From: an uncultured Prevotellaceae bacterium
Lineage (GTDB): Bacteria > Bacteroidota > Bacteroidia > Bacteroidales > Bacteroidaceae
Direction: 5' to 3'
Assembly (NCBI GenBank): GCA_900318115.1
Contig: ONJJ01000006.1
Location: 33,909 to 97,908, forward strand
DNA length: 64,000 nt
The number at the start of each line of letters is the position of its first letter. Position 1 is the stretch's first letter. The notes under the pieces were generated by a model. The model did not search any database, was not told where the DNA came from, and saw only the letters and a list, made by a program, of their open reading frames with translations. A program made the position numbers and the translations under genes. Shown piece after piece: positions 42,069 through 53,333 of this stretch.

Positions 42069-43301
42069 ATGGAAAAAATGATAACCATACTCGGACCTAC
42101 CGCTTGCGGCAAGACAGCCGTCGCCACCCAGCTGGCTGCCCGTTTCTGGCAGCAGGGCACGGGCGCCGAGATCATCTCCGCAGACTCCCGCCAGGTCTTC
42201 CGCGGCATGGACATCGGAACCGGCAAGGACCTCGCCGACTACGACGTCCCCACCTCTCCCTCCTCCGCTTCTCCCTCCTCCGCTTCTCCCTCCCCCGCTT
42301 CCCCCTCCTCCGCTTCTCCCTCCTCCGTTTCTCCCTCCTCGCCCTCCTCCGCTTCTGCCTCCCCCGTTTCTCCCTCCTCGCCCTCCTCCGCTTCTGCCTC
42401 CCCCGTTTCTCCCGTCGAGGCAGTGGTGCCCGGCGGTTTCCCGCCGGGTCTCCCGTCGGGCCTCCCCCCCGTCCTGCACATTCCCTACCACCTCATCGAC
42501 ATCGCCCAGCCGGGCACCAAGTACTCCGTCTTCGAGTTCCAGCGCGACTTCATGCGCGCGTATATAGATATAGGTTCGCGCGCGCGAGTGCCCATCCTCT
42601 GCGGCGGCACAGGGCTGTACATCGAGAGCGTGCTCCGCGGCTACAACCTCGTCGAAGTACCCGTGAACCCCGAATTGCGCCGGCAGCTGGAGGGCAAGAC
42701 CCTCGCGGAGCTCACAGCCATCCTTGCCACCTACAAGCGCCTGCACAACACCACCGACGTGGACACCGCCCGCCGCGCCATCCGCGCCATAGAAATCGAG
42801 GAATACTACCGCCAGAGCGGCCTCTCGCACTCCTCCGCCGTCCCCAGCGCGGAAGTTCCCCCGTCTACTTCCCCTGCAGCCTGCGGCCTTGTCGGCGGAC
42901 TCCCCTCCGCCATCCCCTCCATCACCATCGGCCTGGACATCCCCCGCGACCTGCGACGGGAGCGCATCACAGCACGCCTGCGCCGCCGCCTCCAGGAGGA
43001 ACACATGACCGACGAAGTGCAGCACCTGCTGGACTCCGGAGTGCCAGCCGAAGCACTGCTGAGCTATGGTCTCGAATACCGCTACATCACCCTACACCTC
43101 CTCGGACAGCTCTCCTTCGACGACATGGCGCGCCAGCTCGAAATCGCCATACATCAGTTCGCCAAGCGGCAGATGACCTACTTCCGGGGAATGGAGCGAA
43201 GGGGCGTAAACATCCGCTGGATTGATGCAACAAGCGCTCCAAAAGACGTTGCAGATGAAATTTTCGGCATTTTTCTTGCTTCCTTCAAAGAAAAGCTGTA
43301 A
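42069..43301 (+). CDS. miaA: tRNA dimethylallyltransferase with low-complexity insertions
   Basis: 410 residues; bacterial MiaA is usually 300-320. Transfers dimethylallyl to A37 of tRNAs reading UNN codons. P-loop GPTACGKT, SADSRQVFRGMDIGTGKD, IPYHLIDIAQPG, CGGTGLYIE and RAIRAIEIEEYY are all present, so the enzyme looks functional. Between DIGTGKDLADYDV and IPYHLIDI lies an extra segment of about 75 residues, chiefly ASPSS repeats, encoded by a minisatellite (42255-42407). A second Ser/Pro-rich insert of about 20 residues follows EEYYRQSGL. Start chosen at the ATG one base after the upstream stop; MITILGP (42078) is possible. Confidence 0.9.
   Translation: MEKMITILGPTACGKTAVATQLAARFWQQGTGAEIISADSRQVFRGMDIGTGKDLADYDVPTSPSSASPSSASPSPASPSSASPSSVSPSSPSSASASPVSPSSPSSASASPVSPVEAVVPGGFPPGLPSGLPPVLHIPYHLIDIAQPGTKYSVFEFQRDFMRAYIDIGSRARVPILCGGTGLYIESVLRGYNLVEVPVNPELRRQLEGKTLAELTAILATYKRLHNTTDVDTARRAIRAIEIEEYYRQSGLSHSSAVPSAEVPPSTSPAACGLVGGLPSAIPSITIGLDIPRDLRRERITARLRRRLQEEHMTDEVQHLLDSGVPAEALLSYGLEYRYITLHLLGQLSFDDMARQLEIAIHQFAKRQMTYFRGMERRGVNIRWIDATSAPKDVADEIFGIFLASFKEKL
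42255..42407 (+). repeat. In-frame minisatellite inside miaA
   Basis: Five 15-base units of type TCTCCCTCCTCCGCT (42255-42329) followed by two identical 39-base units (42330-42368 and 42369-42407). Both unit lengths are multiples of three. The strand bias is extreme: almost no purine on the plus strand. Confidence 0.95.
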
Positions 43302-43306
43302 CTTTG
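43299..43306 (+). promoter_or_regulatory. -7 box for mce, overlapping the miaA stop
   Basis: TAACTTTG, whose first three bases are the miaA stop codon; leader of about 65 bases to the ATG at 43376. Confidence 0.65.
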
Positions 43307-43375
43307 CACTCGCTAAGACGAAAAATCCTAAAATTCATAACCCATAATAACAACTAAAAACCCAAAAAGAAAAAA

Positions 43376-43789
43376 ATGAAAATTTCCAAGATTGAACATC
43401 TGGGCATTGCCGTGCAGAGCATCGACGAAGTCCTCCCCTATTTCGAGAACGTCCTCGGACTGAAGTGCTACAAGACAGAGGTCGTTGAGGACCAGAAGGT
43501 GAAGACTGCCTTCCTCAAGGTTGGCGAAGTGAAACTCGAACTCCTCGAGCCCACATGCCCCGAGAGCACCATCCAGAAGTGGCTGGACAAGGGCAACAAG
43601 GGCATCCACCACATGGCATTCTGCATCGAGGACGGCGTGGCCAACGCCCTCGCCGAAGTCAGCGAGAAGGGCATCCGACTCATTGACGAAGCTCCCCGCA
43701 AGGGCGCCGACGGACTCCAGATCGCATTCCTCCACCCGAAGTCCACAGTAGGCATCCTCACAGAGCTCTGCGAAGACCCCAACAAGTAA
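43376..43789 (+). CDS. mce: Methylmalonyl-CoA epimerase
   Basis: 137 residues, the family length. Vicinal-oxygen-chelate fold with metal ligands at His8 (KIEHLGIAV), Glu in LELLEP (55/58), His in GIHHMAF (78/79) and Glu130 in ILTELCEDP. Interconverts (2R)- and (2S)-methylmalonyl-CoA in the succinate-to-propionate route, a main fermentation pathway in Bacteroidales. The mutase and decarboxylase genes are not in this window. Own promoter and terminator. Confidence 0.94.
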   Translation: MKISKIEHLGIAVQSIDEVLPYFENVLGLKCYKTEVVEDQKVKTAFLKVGEVKLELLEPTCPESTIQKWLDKGNKGIHHMAFCIEDGVANALAEVSEKGIRLIDEAPRKGADGLQIAFLHPKSTVGILTELCEDPNK

Positions 43790-43850
43790 ACAAAGAACAG
43801 CAAAGAAAAGAACTTTTAGTACTAGTATTTCAAACATTTGTTGATTTGTT

Positions 43851-43884
43851 AATCCCCCGCTGCCTGTGAAGGTCGCGGGGGATT
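43851..43884 (+). terminator. Terminator-like hairpin after mce
   Basis: AATCCCCCGC (43851-43860) pairs exactly with GCGGGGGATT (43875-43884), loop 14 bases; downstream is CTGCTTTC, a weak T-tract. Lies between converging mce and GH43 genes. Confidence 0.7.
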
Positions 43885-44006
43885 CTGCTTTCAATCTCTG
43901 ATAAAATAATGAATGTGGTGTTGTAGCTCTTGGTATGATGGGGTTTTATGGATATTTCAGGCGGGTTCTTTATGGATATTTCCTGGTGCAAGCAGCTGCC
44001 GGAGGC

Positions 44007-45581
44007 TCAATGAATCAGGATCTTGCGCGCCCGCGGCTTGCCGCCCTGCAGCTCGCGGCGGATCAGCAGCCCCCGGGCATCGGGGCCCGCGGCACGTCCG
44101 CTGAGGTCGCATGTCACGACGGCTGCCGTCGCAGGCCTCTCCGCAGCGGGGGCAGCGACGCCCGTAGGGGGCTGCGAGAACTGCCAGCTGTCGAACTCGA
44201 ACAGCGACTTCCCGGAGCCCTGGAAGGTGAAGCTGATGTCCCGCACGCCCGTCAGCGGCGCCGCGAGGTCGGCCACGACCTCCACCCATTCCCCGTCCGT
44301 AGGCTCCACGGCCACACGCGCCTTCACGCTGCCCGTCCTGCTGCCCTGGCGCACCACCAGCGTGGCTTTCTGGGACGAACGTACCCGCGCCTTGAAAGAG
44401 AGCGCACCCTCGCTGCCGAAGTCCACGTTGCGAACCTTGATGTAGCCGCTGGAGCTGATGTTGGTCACGTAGCATTGGCGGTAGTCACCCACGCAGAGGA
44501 TGCCCGAGCTCTGGTTGATGGTCTCGGCCTCCTGCCGCACGTAGGGATCCAACGTCTGCAGCGGCTCCACGCCCTTGGTGGTGAACTTTATCAGCGGCAG
44601 CGAGCCGTCCTCGTTCCGGGTAAACTCCTCCACGCATGTCGAGCGCTTGAAGCCCCCGCCGCCGGGCAGTTTGCCGTTGTGGTAGAACATATAGTGGTGT
44701 CCGCGGAATTCCACGCTGCCGCCGTGGATGGTGAAGCTGCCGTCGGCCTGACCCATCACCTTGCCGCCGTAGGTCCAGGGGCCCGTGACCTTGTCGGCTG
44801 TGGAGTAGGCCCAGTACTCCGGCACTCCGCCTGCGGCGTATTCCAGGTAGTACTTGCCGTCGCGCTTGTAGATCCACGATGCCTCCTCGAAATTCGTCTT
44901 CGGAGTGCCGTTGTCCTCATATCCCTTGAAGGGTCCGAAGGCCTTCTCGTCCCTCGTCTTCACCTCCACCTCGCCGCCCGTGATGGCTGTCATGCTCTTC
45001 GTCAGCCGCGCGTACCAGAGGTTGTTGTTGCCGTAGAAGAGGTACGCCTGGCCGTTGTCGTCGATGAACACCGTGGGGTCGATCTTGAACCAGCCCTGCA
45101 CCAGCGGCTTGCGGATGGGGTCGCGGTAGGGGCCTGCGGGGGAGTTCGCCACAGCCACGCCGATGCCCGGATAGGCCTGACCCTTGATGGTGGCGGTGAC
45201 GTACCAGTACCACTTGCCATTGCGCTCTATACACTGGCTCGCCCAGCAGTCGTTGTCTTGCTTGGCCCACGCGGAGAACGTAGCCGACGTCAACGGCGTG
45301 CCCCGGTACGTCCAGTTCACCATGTCCACCGTGCTGTAGAGCAGCCAGTCCTTCATCGTGAAATAGCCGTTCTCGGTGACGTCCTCGTCATGATCCACGA
45401 AGAGGTAGAGCGTGTCGCCGTGCACGTAGGGCGCCGGGTCTGGAGTATATCGGTCGCAGATTATCGGGTTCTGAGCCACAACATTCAGCGCCACAATAGC
45501 GCCGCACGTCGCCAGCGCCACTCGCCTGCACAATCCCGGCATCATCGTACCATCCATCTGTATTTTCATTTTCTTTTCCAT
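44007..45581 (-). CDS. Secreted GH43 glycosidase with CBM6-like and sorting domains
   Basis: 524 residues. Signal region (about 14-37), GH43 five-blade propeller (about 40-340) with general base Asp48 in RYTPDPAPYV, Asp168 in KIDPTVF and catalytic Glu232/233 in FEEASW. Residues about 350-470 form a CBM6-like sandwich (RQEAETINQSSG opening). The last 40 residues (VTCDLSGRAAG ... GLLIRRELQGGKPRARKILI) resemble a type IX secretion sorting domain. Likely releases xylose or arabinose from plant side chains. Promoter box at 45700-45707. Several alternative ATGs exist within the first 14 codons. Confidence 0.88.
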   Translation of the reverse strand: MEKKMKIQMDGTMMPGLCRRVALATCGAIVALNVVAQNPIICDRYTPDPAPYVHGDTLYLFVDHDEDVTENGYFTMKDWLLYSTVDMVNWTYRGTPLTSATFSAWAKQDNDCWASQCIERNGKWYWYVTATIKGQAYPGIGVAVANSPAGPYRDPIRKPLVQGWFKIDPTVFIDDNGQAYLFYGNNNLWYARLTKSMTAITGGEVEVKTRDEKAFGPFKGYEDNGTPKTNFEEASWIYKRDGKYYLEYAAGGVPEYWAYSTADKVTGPWTYGGKVMGQADGSFTIHGGSVEFRGHHYMFYHNGKLPGGGGFKRSTCVEEFTRNEDGSLPLIKFTTKGVEPLQTLDPYVRQEAETINQSSGILCVGDYRQCYVTNISSSGYIKVRNVDFGSEGALSFKARVRSSQKATLVVRQGSRTGSVKARVAVEPTDGEWVEVVADLAAPLTGVRDISFTFQGSGKSLFEFDSWQFSQPPTGVAAPAAERPATAAVVTCDLSGRAAGPDARGLLIRRELQGGKPRARKILIH

Positions 45582-45699
45582 TTTCAGTTTGTTTTCATGT
45601 TTATTCAGCGGGGCTCTTCTGCCCCCTTATCATGCGACCTTATTGCCCGTCCAGAGAACTGTCCATGTTCCCCTTCGGGCATCATCACGTTTTCGCCTG

Positions 45700-45707
45700 C
45701 AAAGATA
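45700..45707 (-). promoter_or_regulatory. -7 box for the GH43 gene
   Basis: TATCTTTG on the minus strand, giving a leader of about 110 bases. Confidence 0.6.
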
Positions 45708-45880
45708 CGACTAATCTCCTCCACTCTGCCTCCTCGCACGTCTCGCTTATTTCCACTTTCGTCTCACATCTGCCAAAAGAGCCTCCAGCTAAAGAGGTGT
45801 GTTCTATTACCACCTCAAAAGAAAGCCCTGCGAAGGCAACAGCGGCAGATGGTGAGCAGACAGAGGGAGAGGAAAGAGAC

Positions 45881-45912
45881 ATCCCCGCTTGTCCTGATGG
45901 GCAGGCGGGGAT
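45881..45912 (-). terminator. Hairpin downstream of secA
   Basis: ATCCCCGCTTGTCC (45881-45894) pairs with GGGCAGGCGGGGAT (45899-45912) over 14 positions including wobbles, loop TGAT. Lies about 200 bases past the secA stop; only a weak T-rich tail. Confidence 0.5.
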
Positions 45913-45951
45913 GAGTATTGGAGGCGGGGGAGAGCTCCGCACAAATATGCG

Positions 45952-46080
45952 CGGCACCCAACCTTCGCAGGGTCACACGAGAGAGGGACGGCACCCGGCC
46001 TTCGCAGGGTCACACGAGAGGGGGCGGCACCAAACCTTCGCAGGGTCACACGAGAGGGGGGGCACCAAACCTTCGCAGGG
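45952..46080. repeat. 36-bp tandem repeats downstream of secA
   Basis: Units starting CGGCACC and containing CTTCGCAGGGTCACACGAGA at 45952-45988, 45989-46024, 46025-46060 and a partial copy at 46061-46080. They begin 31 bases after the secA stop. Confidence 0.9.
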
Positions 46081-46110
46081 AATCGAGGCCGAAGCTGGCG
46101 AGGGGGAAGG

Positions 46111-49542
<3,432 letters not shown>

Positions 49543-49627
49543 ATTATGATTTTATGATTTGCAATTTATAATTTAAAATTTTCCCGAATATCGGAATATC
49601 GGTATAATGACATGCCGAAACTATAAT

Positions 49628-51238
49628 TTACTTGATGACCAGCGGCATCTCCCTGCTGCCATTGGGAGCCCGAATACGCAGGCACCGGGCCAGCGTGGGG
49701 GCCACAGCCGCCGTGGAGACGGGAGCCGAGAGGCGCTCGACACGCACGTCGGGAGCCATGAAGAAGAGGGGGTACGAGAGGTAGGGCTCACCCTGATTGA
49801 CGTACTCCGAGCCCTGTTCGCTCTGAATGCGCCAGCCGGGGTTCACGTCGATAATAATGTCGCCGGAGCGGGCACTGTTCCACCCCGAACGCACGCGATC
49901 AAGTCCCTTGACCCACGCTCCGAGCGCCAAGCGCTGGGAGGTATAGACATCGCGCACGCCATCCATTTGGGAGAGGAACTCCTCGGCACGCGCCAAGACG
50001 TCGTTCAGGTTCAACTGCTTGTGCTCGATGAGCTTGTGGTCGAGGTAGATCTGCTGGTTATAGGTCGATACCACGAACTGGGCTTGTCCGTAGAGAGCCG
50101 TGAGATACATGTTGAGCAGCATGGAAGCACGCTGCATGGAAAAGGTGCCCGAGGGGATGCGGTTTCCGACGAAGTCGATGTCGTCGGCATCGCTGTCGGC
50201 ATAGCCCGTGGAGGACACCACGTAGAGCACGTCCTCGCGCTTGACCACCTGCTCCACGCTGGAGAAGATATGAGCCAAGGCAAGGTCCAGGCGAACGTAG
50301 ATGTCCTGCAGCTCCGAGGGGCTGCGGAAGATGCTCTGATGTTCGTAGTTGCCGGCGTAGAGCCCCACATTCAAGAGGTCAGGGACGGCGTCGCCTCCGA
50401 TGCCCGAAGCGGAGAGACAGCGGTCAACGAAGAGGGCTACCTCCTCGTTGATGAGCCCGGAGGTCTTCAGCTGACGGAAACGGCGGTCGCCCCGGAACTG
50501 ATGCTTGAAGTCACGCCCGTCGGCATCGGCGGCATTCTGGTAGTAATGGAACGACTGCAGGGCACCGTCGTAGAAGGGTGTCCACACCTGCTTGGCGATG
50601 CGCTTGGCGAGGGACTTCTGGCGTTCATAATCCTGTGCCCACGTGGGGAAGGCACCATAGTAGGCCGTACCGCTCCAAGCACCCGTCTGGTCGTTGAGCC
50701 AGAAAGCACCATCAGCAGCATGACCCGCCAGCAGCACGGCCATATCGCGCTCGGGACAGATACTATAAACGTGAGCGCGGCCGCCCGTGGCCATCTCCAG
50801 CTCGTCGGAGAGCGAGGTAGTCAGGAGATAGCGCGGAGAGGTCTTTTCGGAGGTCTGATGCCCCTGGAAAGCGGGGTCGTCCACGCAGTAAACAGGCTGC
50901 AGTGTCTGGCGTGAGAGCCACTGCAGCGAGGGGATGCCGTTGTCGTAGGGGATGGCACCGGTGCTCAGGCATGCTGCGGCCGAAGCACGATCGGCCCCGC
51001 GGAAGGGCTGCTGCGCATCGGCGTAGTACTGCGACTCGGCCATCAGACGCTTCAGGCCTCCCTCTGTGTAGAGCGGAGAAAAAGCCTCCATGTAGTCCGT
51101 ACGCAGTTGGTCGATGAGGATGTTCACCACCAGACGCGGCAACTCGGGCGCAGCCTGCGCCTCGACTCCCGAGAGAGCAAGCAGGGCCACGAGGCTGGTC
51201 AGCAGACAGGTCTTATTTATGGTCGGAGTGGACTTCAT
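49628..51238 (-). CDS. Alkaline-phosphatase-fold protein, apparently lacking catalytic residues
   Basis: 536 residues, signal peptide (about 1-29). The overall course matches PafA/nucleotide-pyrophosphatase-type phosphatases: VVNILIDQLRTDYMEAFSPLYTEGGLKRL at the start and SYPLFFMAPDVRVERLSAPVSTAAVAPTLARCLRI at the end (quoted by their blocks ILIDQLRTDY and FFMAPDV). But the nucleophile region reads RGADRASAAACLSTG where family members have a Thr followed by HA, and the metal-binding SDH/ADHG segment reads VVSSTGYADSD. The D-x-x-x-H segment is changed to GNYEH. Probably a pseudo-enzyme in the envelope. Its start overlaps the stop of the DUF4105 gene by 4 bases. Confidence 0.72.
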   Translation of the reverse strand: MKSTPTINKTCLLTSLVALLALSGVEAQAAPELPRLVVNILIDQLRTDYMEAFSPLYTEGGLKRLMAESQYYADAQQPFRGADRASAAACLSTGAIPYDNGIPSLQWLSRQTLQPVYCVDDPAFQGHQTSEKTSPRYLLTTSLSDELEMATGGRAHVYSICPERDMAVLLAGHAADGAFWLNDQTGAWSGTAYYGAFPTWAQDYERQKSLAKRIAKQVWTPFYDGALQSFHYYQNAADADGRDFKHQFRGDRRFRQLKTSGLINEEVALFVDRCLSASGIGGDAVPDLLNVGLYAGNYEHQSIFRSPSELQDIYVRLDLALAHIFSSVEQVVKREDVLYVVSSTGYADSDADDIDFVGNRIPSGTFSMQRASMLLNMYLTALYGQAQFVVSTYNQQIYLDHKLIEHKQLNLNDVLARAEEFLSQMDGVRDVYTSQRLALGAWVKGLDRVRSGWNSARSGDIIIDVNPGWRIQSEQGSEYVNQGEPYLSYPLFFMAPDVRVERLSAPVSTAAVAPTLARCLRIRAPNGSREMPLVIK

Positions 51239-52479
51239 TTATTTCGATAAAGGAGCAGATGCACTACTGCACGACTCAGCAAAAGTAGTGCCAAAGGTAG
51301 AATCAGCTCGCTAAAATCTTGGGGTATGATGAAATATAAGAGCAGGAAAACGACGATGCCCACAGCCGCAAAAGCGTGATAGACACAGGGCTCGTGACGT
51401 CTGTCGGCCTGCACGACGGAATAGACGAAAAAGAGGGGAATGGGGTTGAGCAGCCAGACCTGCCAATTTGACGCAACAGCGGGGTGTACGGAGAAGAGTG
51501 CCATGAAGCAGAGCAGTATGCCGGCCAGCCCCTGCAAGGTCATCAGCACGGCATCCACGGGCCAGCAGATGCGGCGGCGCTTCCACTCGAAGAAAGCCAC
51601 ACACAGCCCCACAACCAGCAGCAACCAACCCAGCAGACGCGGCGAGACGGGGAACGACGGCTGAGCGGCGGCAGCGGCCTGCTGGCGAGTGGCGTTGGCC
51701 TCGATGAGGATACGGCTCTCACGAACCAGGTTGCGATAATGCTGGCGACCGGCGTCGATGAAGGCGCTGTCCACGTAGTTCATCAGATAGAGGGGAGCGA
51801 ACATCTCGTCACGCTCAGTAATCAGCGTATCAACGTCCACACCGAGCAGCAGGTCATTACCCTCGCGAGCCCAGGGATGTCCCTCGGTGTACTGATCCAA
51901 CATAGTGCGGAACGTGTTGCGGGTGGCCCTCACGGGGTAAATAACGCGCCCCCGGATGCACTCCTCTATTATATCACGTGCGCGCGTAGTGCAATTATTA
52001 CGGAATATGTTGTAGCGATAGACGCGGTTTTCGGGCCGGCTCTCTGCGCGCAAGGAATCGCTCAGCCGCTGGGCTTCCTCGGGAGTGAGGTTCAGCACCT
52101 GCTCCCGAACCCACGAACCGCGCGCGTAGTACTGGATGGCAAAGAGCTCCAGGGGCTCGGCCCAAAGAAGGTAGTCGCACTTGCCCAGCACAAAGCGCCA
52201 GATGAAGTGAGGGGCGTTGAAGTCAAAAGCTCCATAATTATAGACGATGCCCGAGGGATCCTTGCTGCTGGTCACGCGCAGAGCGGTGTGGCCATACAGC
52301 TCATAGGTCTCCTGTCCGGGGGAGCAGGTGAGCAGGCTGACCGTCAACGTGGAATCCAGAACCGGACGGACAGACAGGGAATCGGAAACGGGAATCGCCC
52401 TCTCCACATCCTGAGCGAAGAGCGAAAATGGCAACAAAAAAGCTGCCAAAAAGGCTATATAGGAAGAAAAACGTCTCAT
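51235..52479 (-). CDS. DUF4105 / Lnb-type membrane protein (probable lipoprotein N-acyltransferase)
   Basis: 414 residues from the ATG at 52479; a longer TTG start is unlikely because only 10 bases separate the -7 box from this ATG. Signal peptide, then a periplasmic domain (about 30-290) with YELYGHTALRV, NYGAFDF and YNIFRNNCTTRARD, whose His and Cys are invariant candidates for catalysis, then several membrane helices (about 290-410). PF13387 (formerly DUF4105) is, to my knowledge, the domain of Lnb, the lipoprotein N-acyltransferase of Bacteroides that replaces Lnt. It would add the third acyl chain to the lipoproteins seen in this window. The identity as the functional Lnb is inferred. 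Confidence 0.75.
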   Translation of the reverse strand: MRRFSSYIAFLAAFLLPFSLFAQDVERAIPVSDSLSVRPVLDSTLTVSLLTCSPGQETYELYGHTALRVTSSKDPSGIVYNYGAFDFNAPHFIWRFVLGKCDYLLWAEPLELFAIQYYARGSWVREQVLNLTPEEAQRLSDSLRAESRPENRVYRYNIFRNNCTTRARDIIEECIRGRVIYPVRATRNTFRTMLDQYTEGHPWAREGNDLLLGVDVDTLITERDEMFAPLYLMNYVDSAFIDAGRQHYRNLVRESRILIEANATRQQAAAAAQPSFPVSPRLLGWLLLVVGLCVAFFEWKRRRICWPVDAVLMTLQGLAGILLCFMALFSVHPAVASNWQVWLLNPIPLFFVYSVVQADRRHEPCVYHAFAAVGIVVFLLLYFIIPQDFSELILPLALLLLSRAVVHLLLYRNK

Positions 52480-52488
52480 AAACGGGCG

Positions 52489-52496
52489 CAAAGTTA
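52489..52496 (-). promoter_or_regulatory. -7 box for the DUF4105/Lnb-type operon
   Basis: TAACTTTG on the minus strand, 9 bases before the ATG at 52479; divergent from the coaX box at 52549-52556. Confidence 0.65.
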
Positions 52497-52548
52497 CACA
52501 TTTAATTTTATTTTCACTTCTTCATTCTTCTATTTTTTCATTTTTATG

Positions 52549-52556
52549 TACCTTTG
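52549..52556 (+). promoter_or_regulatory. -7 box for the coaX operon
   Basis: TACCTTTG, 9 bases before the coaX ATG at 52566, leaving a leader of only a few bases. Confidence 0.7.
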
Positions 52557-52565
52557 CGGCCGAAA

Positions 52566-53333
52566 ATGAAGCTAATTATCGATATAGGCAACACCATCAG
52601 CAAGTATTTTCTGTTCGATGGTGACAATCTTGAAGGCCACGGAAGCGAACTCGGCCACACCCTCGGCATCATCCCACAGCTGCTACGGGGAACAGCCCCT
52701 GGGCAAGGCAAGGCCGTGTGTCCGGAGGCGGCCATCGTCAGTTCCGTGGTGGATCTGTCAGCAGAGGCGGAGAAAAATCTCCAGCTCCTGCCCTGCTCCC
52801 TCGTGCGCTTCAATGCCCAAACGCCCACCCCCCTTATCAACAAATATAGGACTCCGAACACCTTGGGAACTGATCGGCTGGCTGCCGCCGTAGGGGCATG
52901 GGCATCCCGCCCCGGCCACCCTCTGCTCATCATCGATGCCGGCAGCTGCATCACCTTCGACTTCGTCACCGCCGAGGGAGAGTATCTGGGTGGAAATATA
53001 GCACCGGGATTGCACGCACGTCTGCAGGCCATTGACGACTATTTTCCACGCCTGCCACTCGTGGAGCCGGAAGGTCCCACACCAGAACTGGGCTACGACA
53101 CAGAAACAGCCATCAGAGCGGGCGTAATTGAAGGGATGAGGCACGAGATTGAGGGCTATATTCACCACTTTATGGCTAAATATCCTCAACTTTTGGTTTT
53201 TTTAACGGGCGGAGACGAATTTAATTTTGTCGACACAATAAAAAGTCGCATCTTTGCAGACCAATTCCTTGTTCCTCGTGGCCTGAACCATATCCTCAGC
53301 CACATTGAGGCACCAAAAACAGAGCAAAAATGA
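52566..53333 (+). CDS. coaX: Type III pantothenate kinase
   Basis: 255 residues. ASKHA fold with DIGNTISKY (phosphate 1), NTLGTDRLAAAVGA, DAGSCITFDFV (phosphate 2) and FLTGGDE near the end. First step of coenzyme A synthesis. ATG at 52566 chosen as MKLIIDIGNT begins the fold and the promoter box lies directly before it. Stop overlaps the next start as ATGA, so it leads a five-gene envelope cluster. Confidence 0.93.
   Translation: MKLIIDIGNTISKYFLFDGDNLEGHGSELGHTLGIIPQLLRGTAPGQGKAVCPEAAIVSSVVDLSAEAEKNLQLLPCSLVRFNAQTPTPLINKYRTPNTLGTDRLAAAVGAWASRPGHPLLIIDAGSCITFDFVTAEGEYLGGNIAPGLHARLQAIDDYFPRLPLVEPEGPTPELGYDTETAIRAGVIEGMRHEIEGYIHHFMAKYPQLLVFLTGGDEFNFVDTIKSRIFADQFLVPRGLNHILSHIEAPKTEQK

Larger units (their letters stand above)
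45582..46110. other. 529-base intergenic region with promoter, hairpin and tandem repeats
   Basis: Holds the GH43 promoter (45700-45707), a 14-bp hairpin (45881-45912) and the 36-bp tandem repeats (45952-46080). Reading frames across the repeats have no domain and are not called. Confidence 0.7.

Noticed and set aside
42239-42481. Minus-strand Glu/Gly-rich frame opposite the miaA repeat
   Set aside because: Only a complementary reading of the minisatellite; the plus strand carries conserved MiaA motifs on both sides.
45952-46080. CRISPR array
   Set aside because: Repeats are directly adjacent without unique spacers and no cas gene is present.
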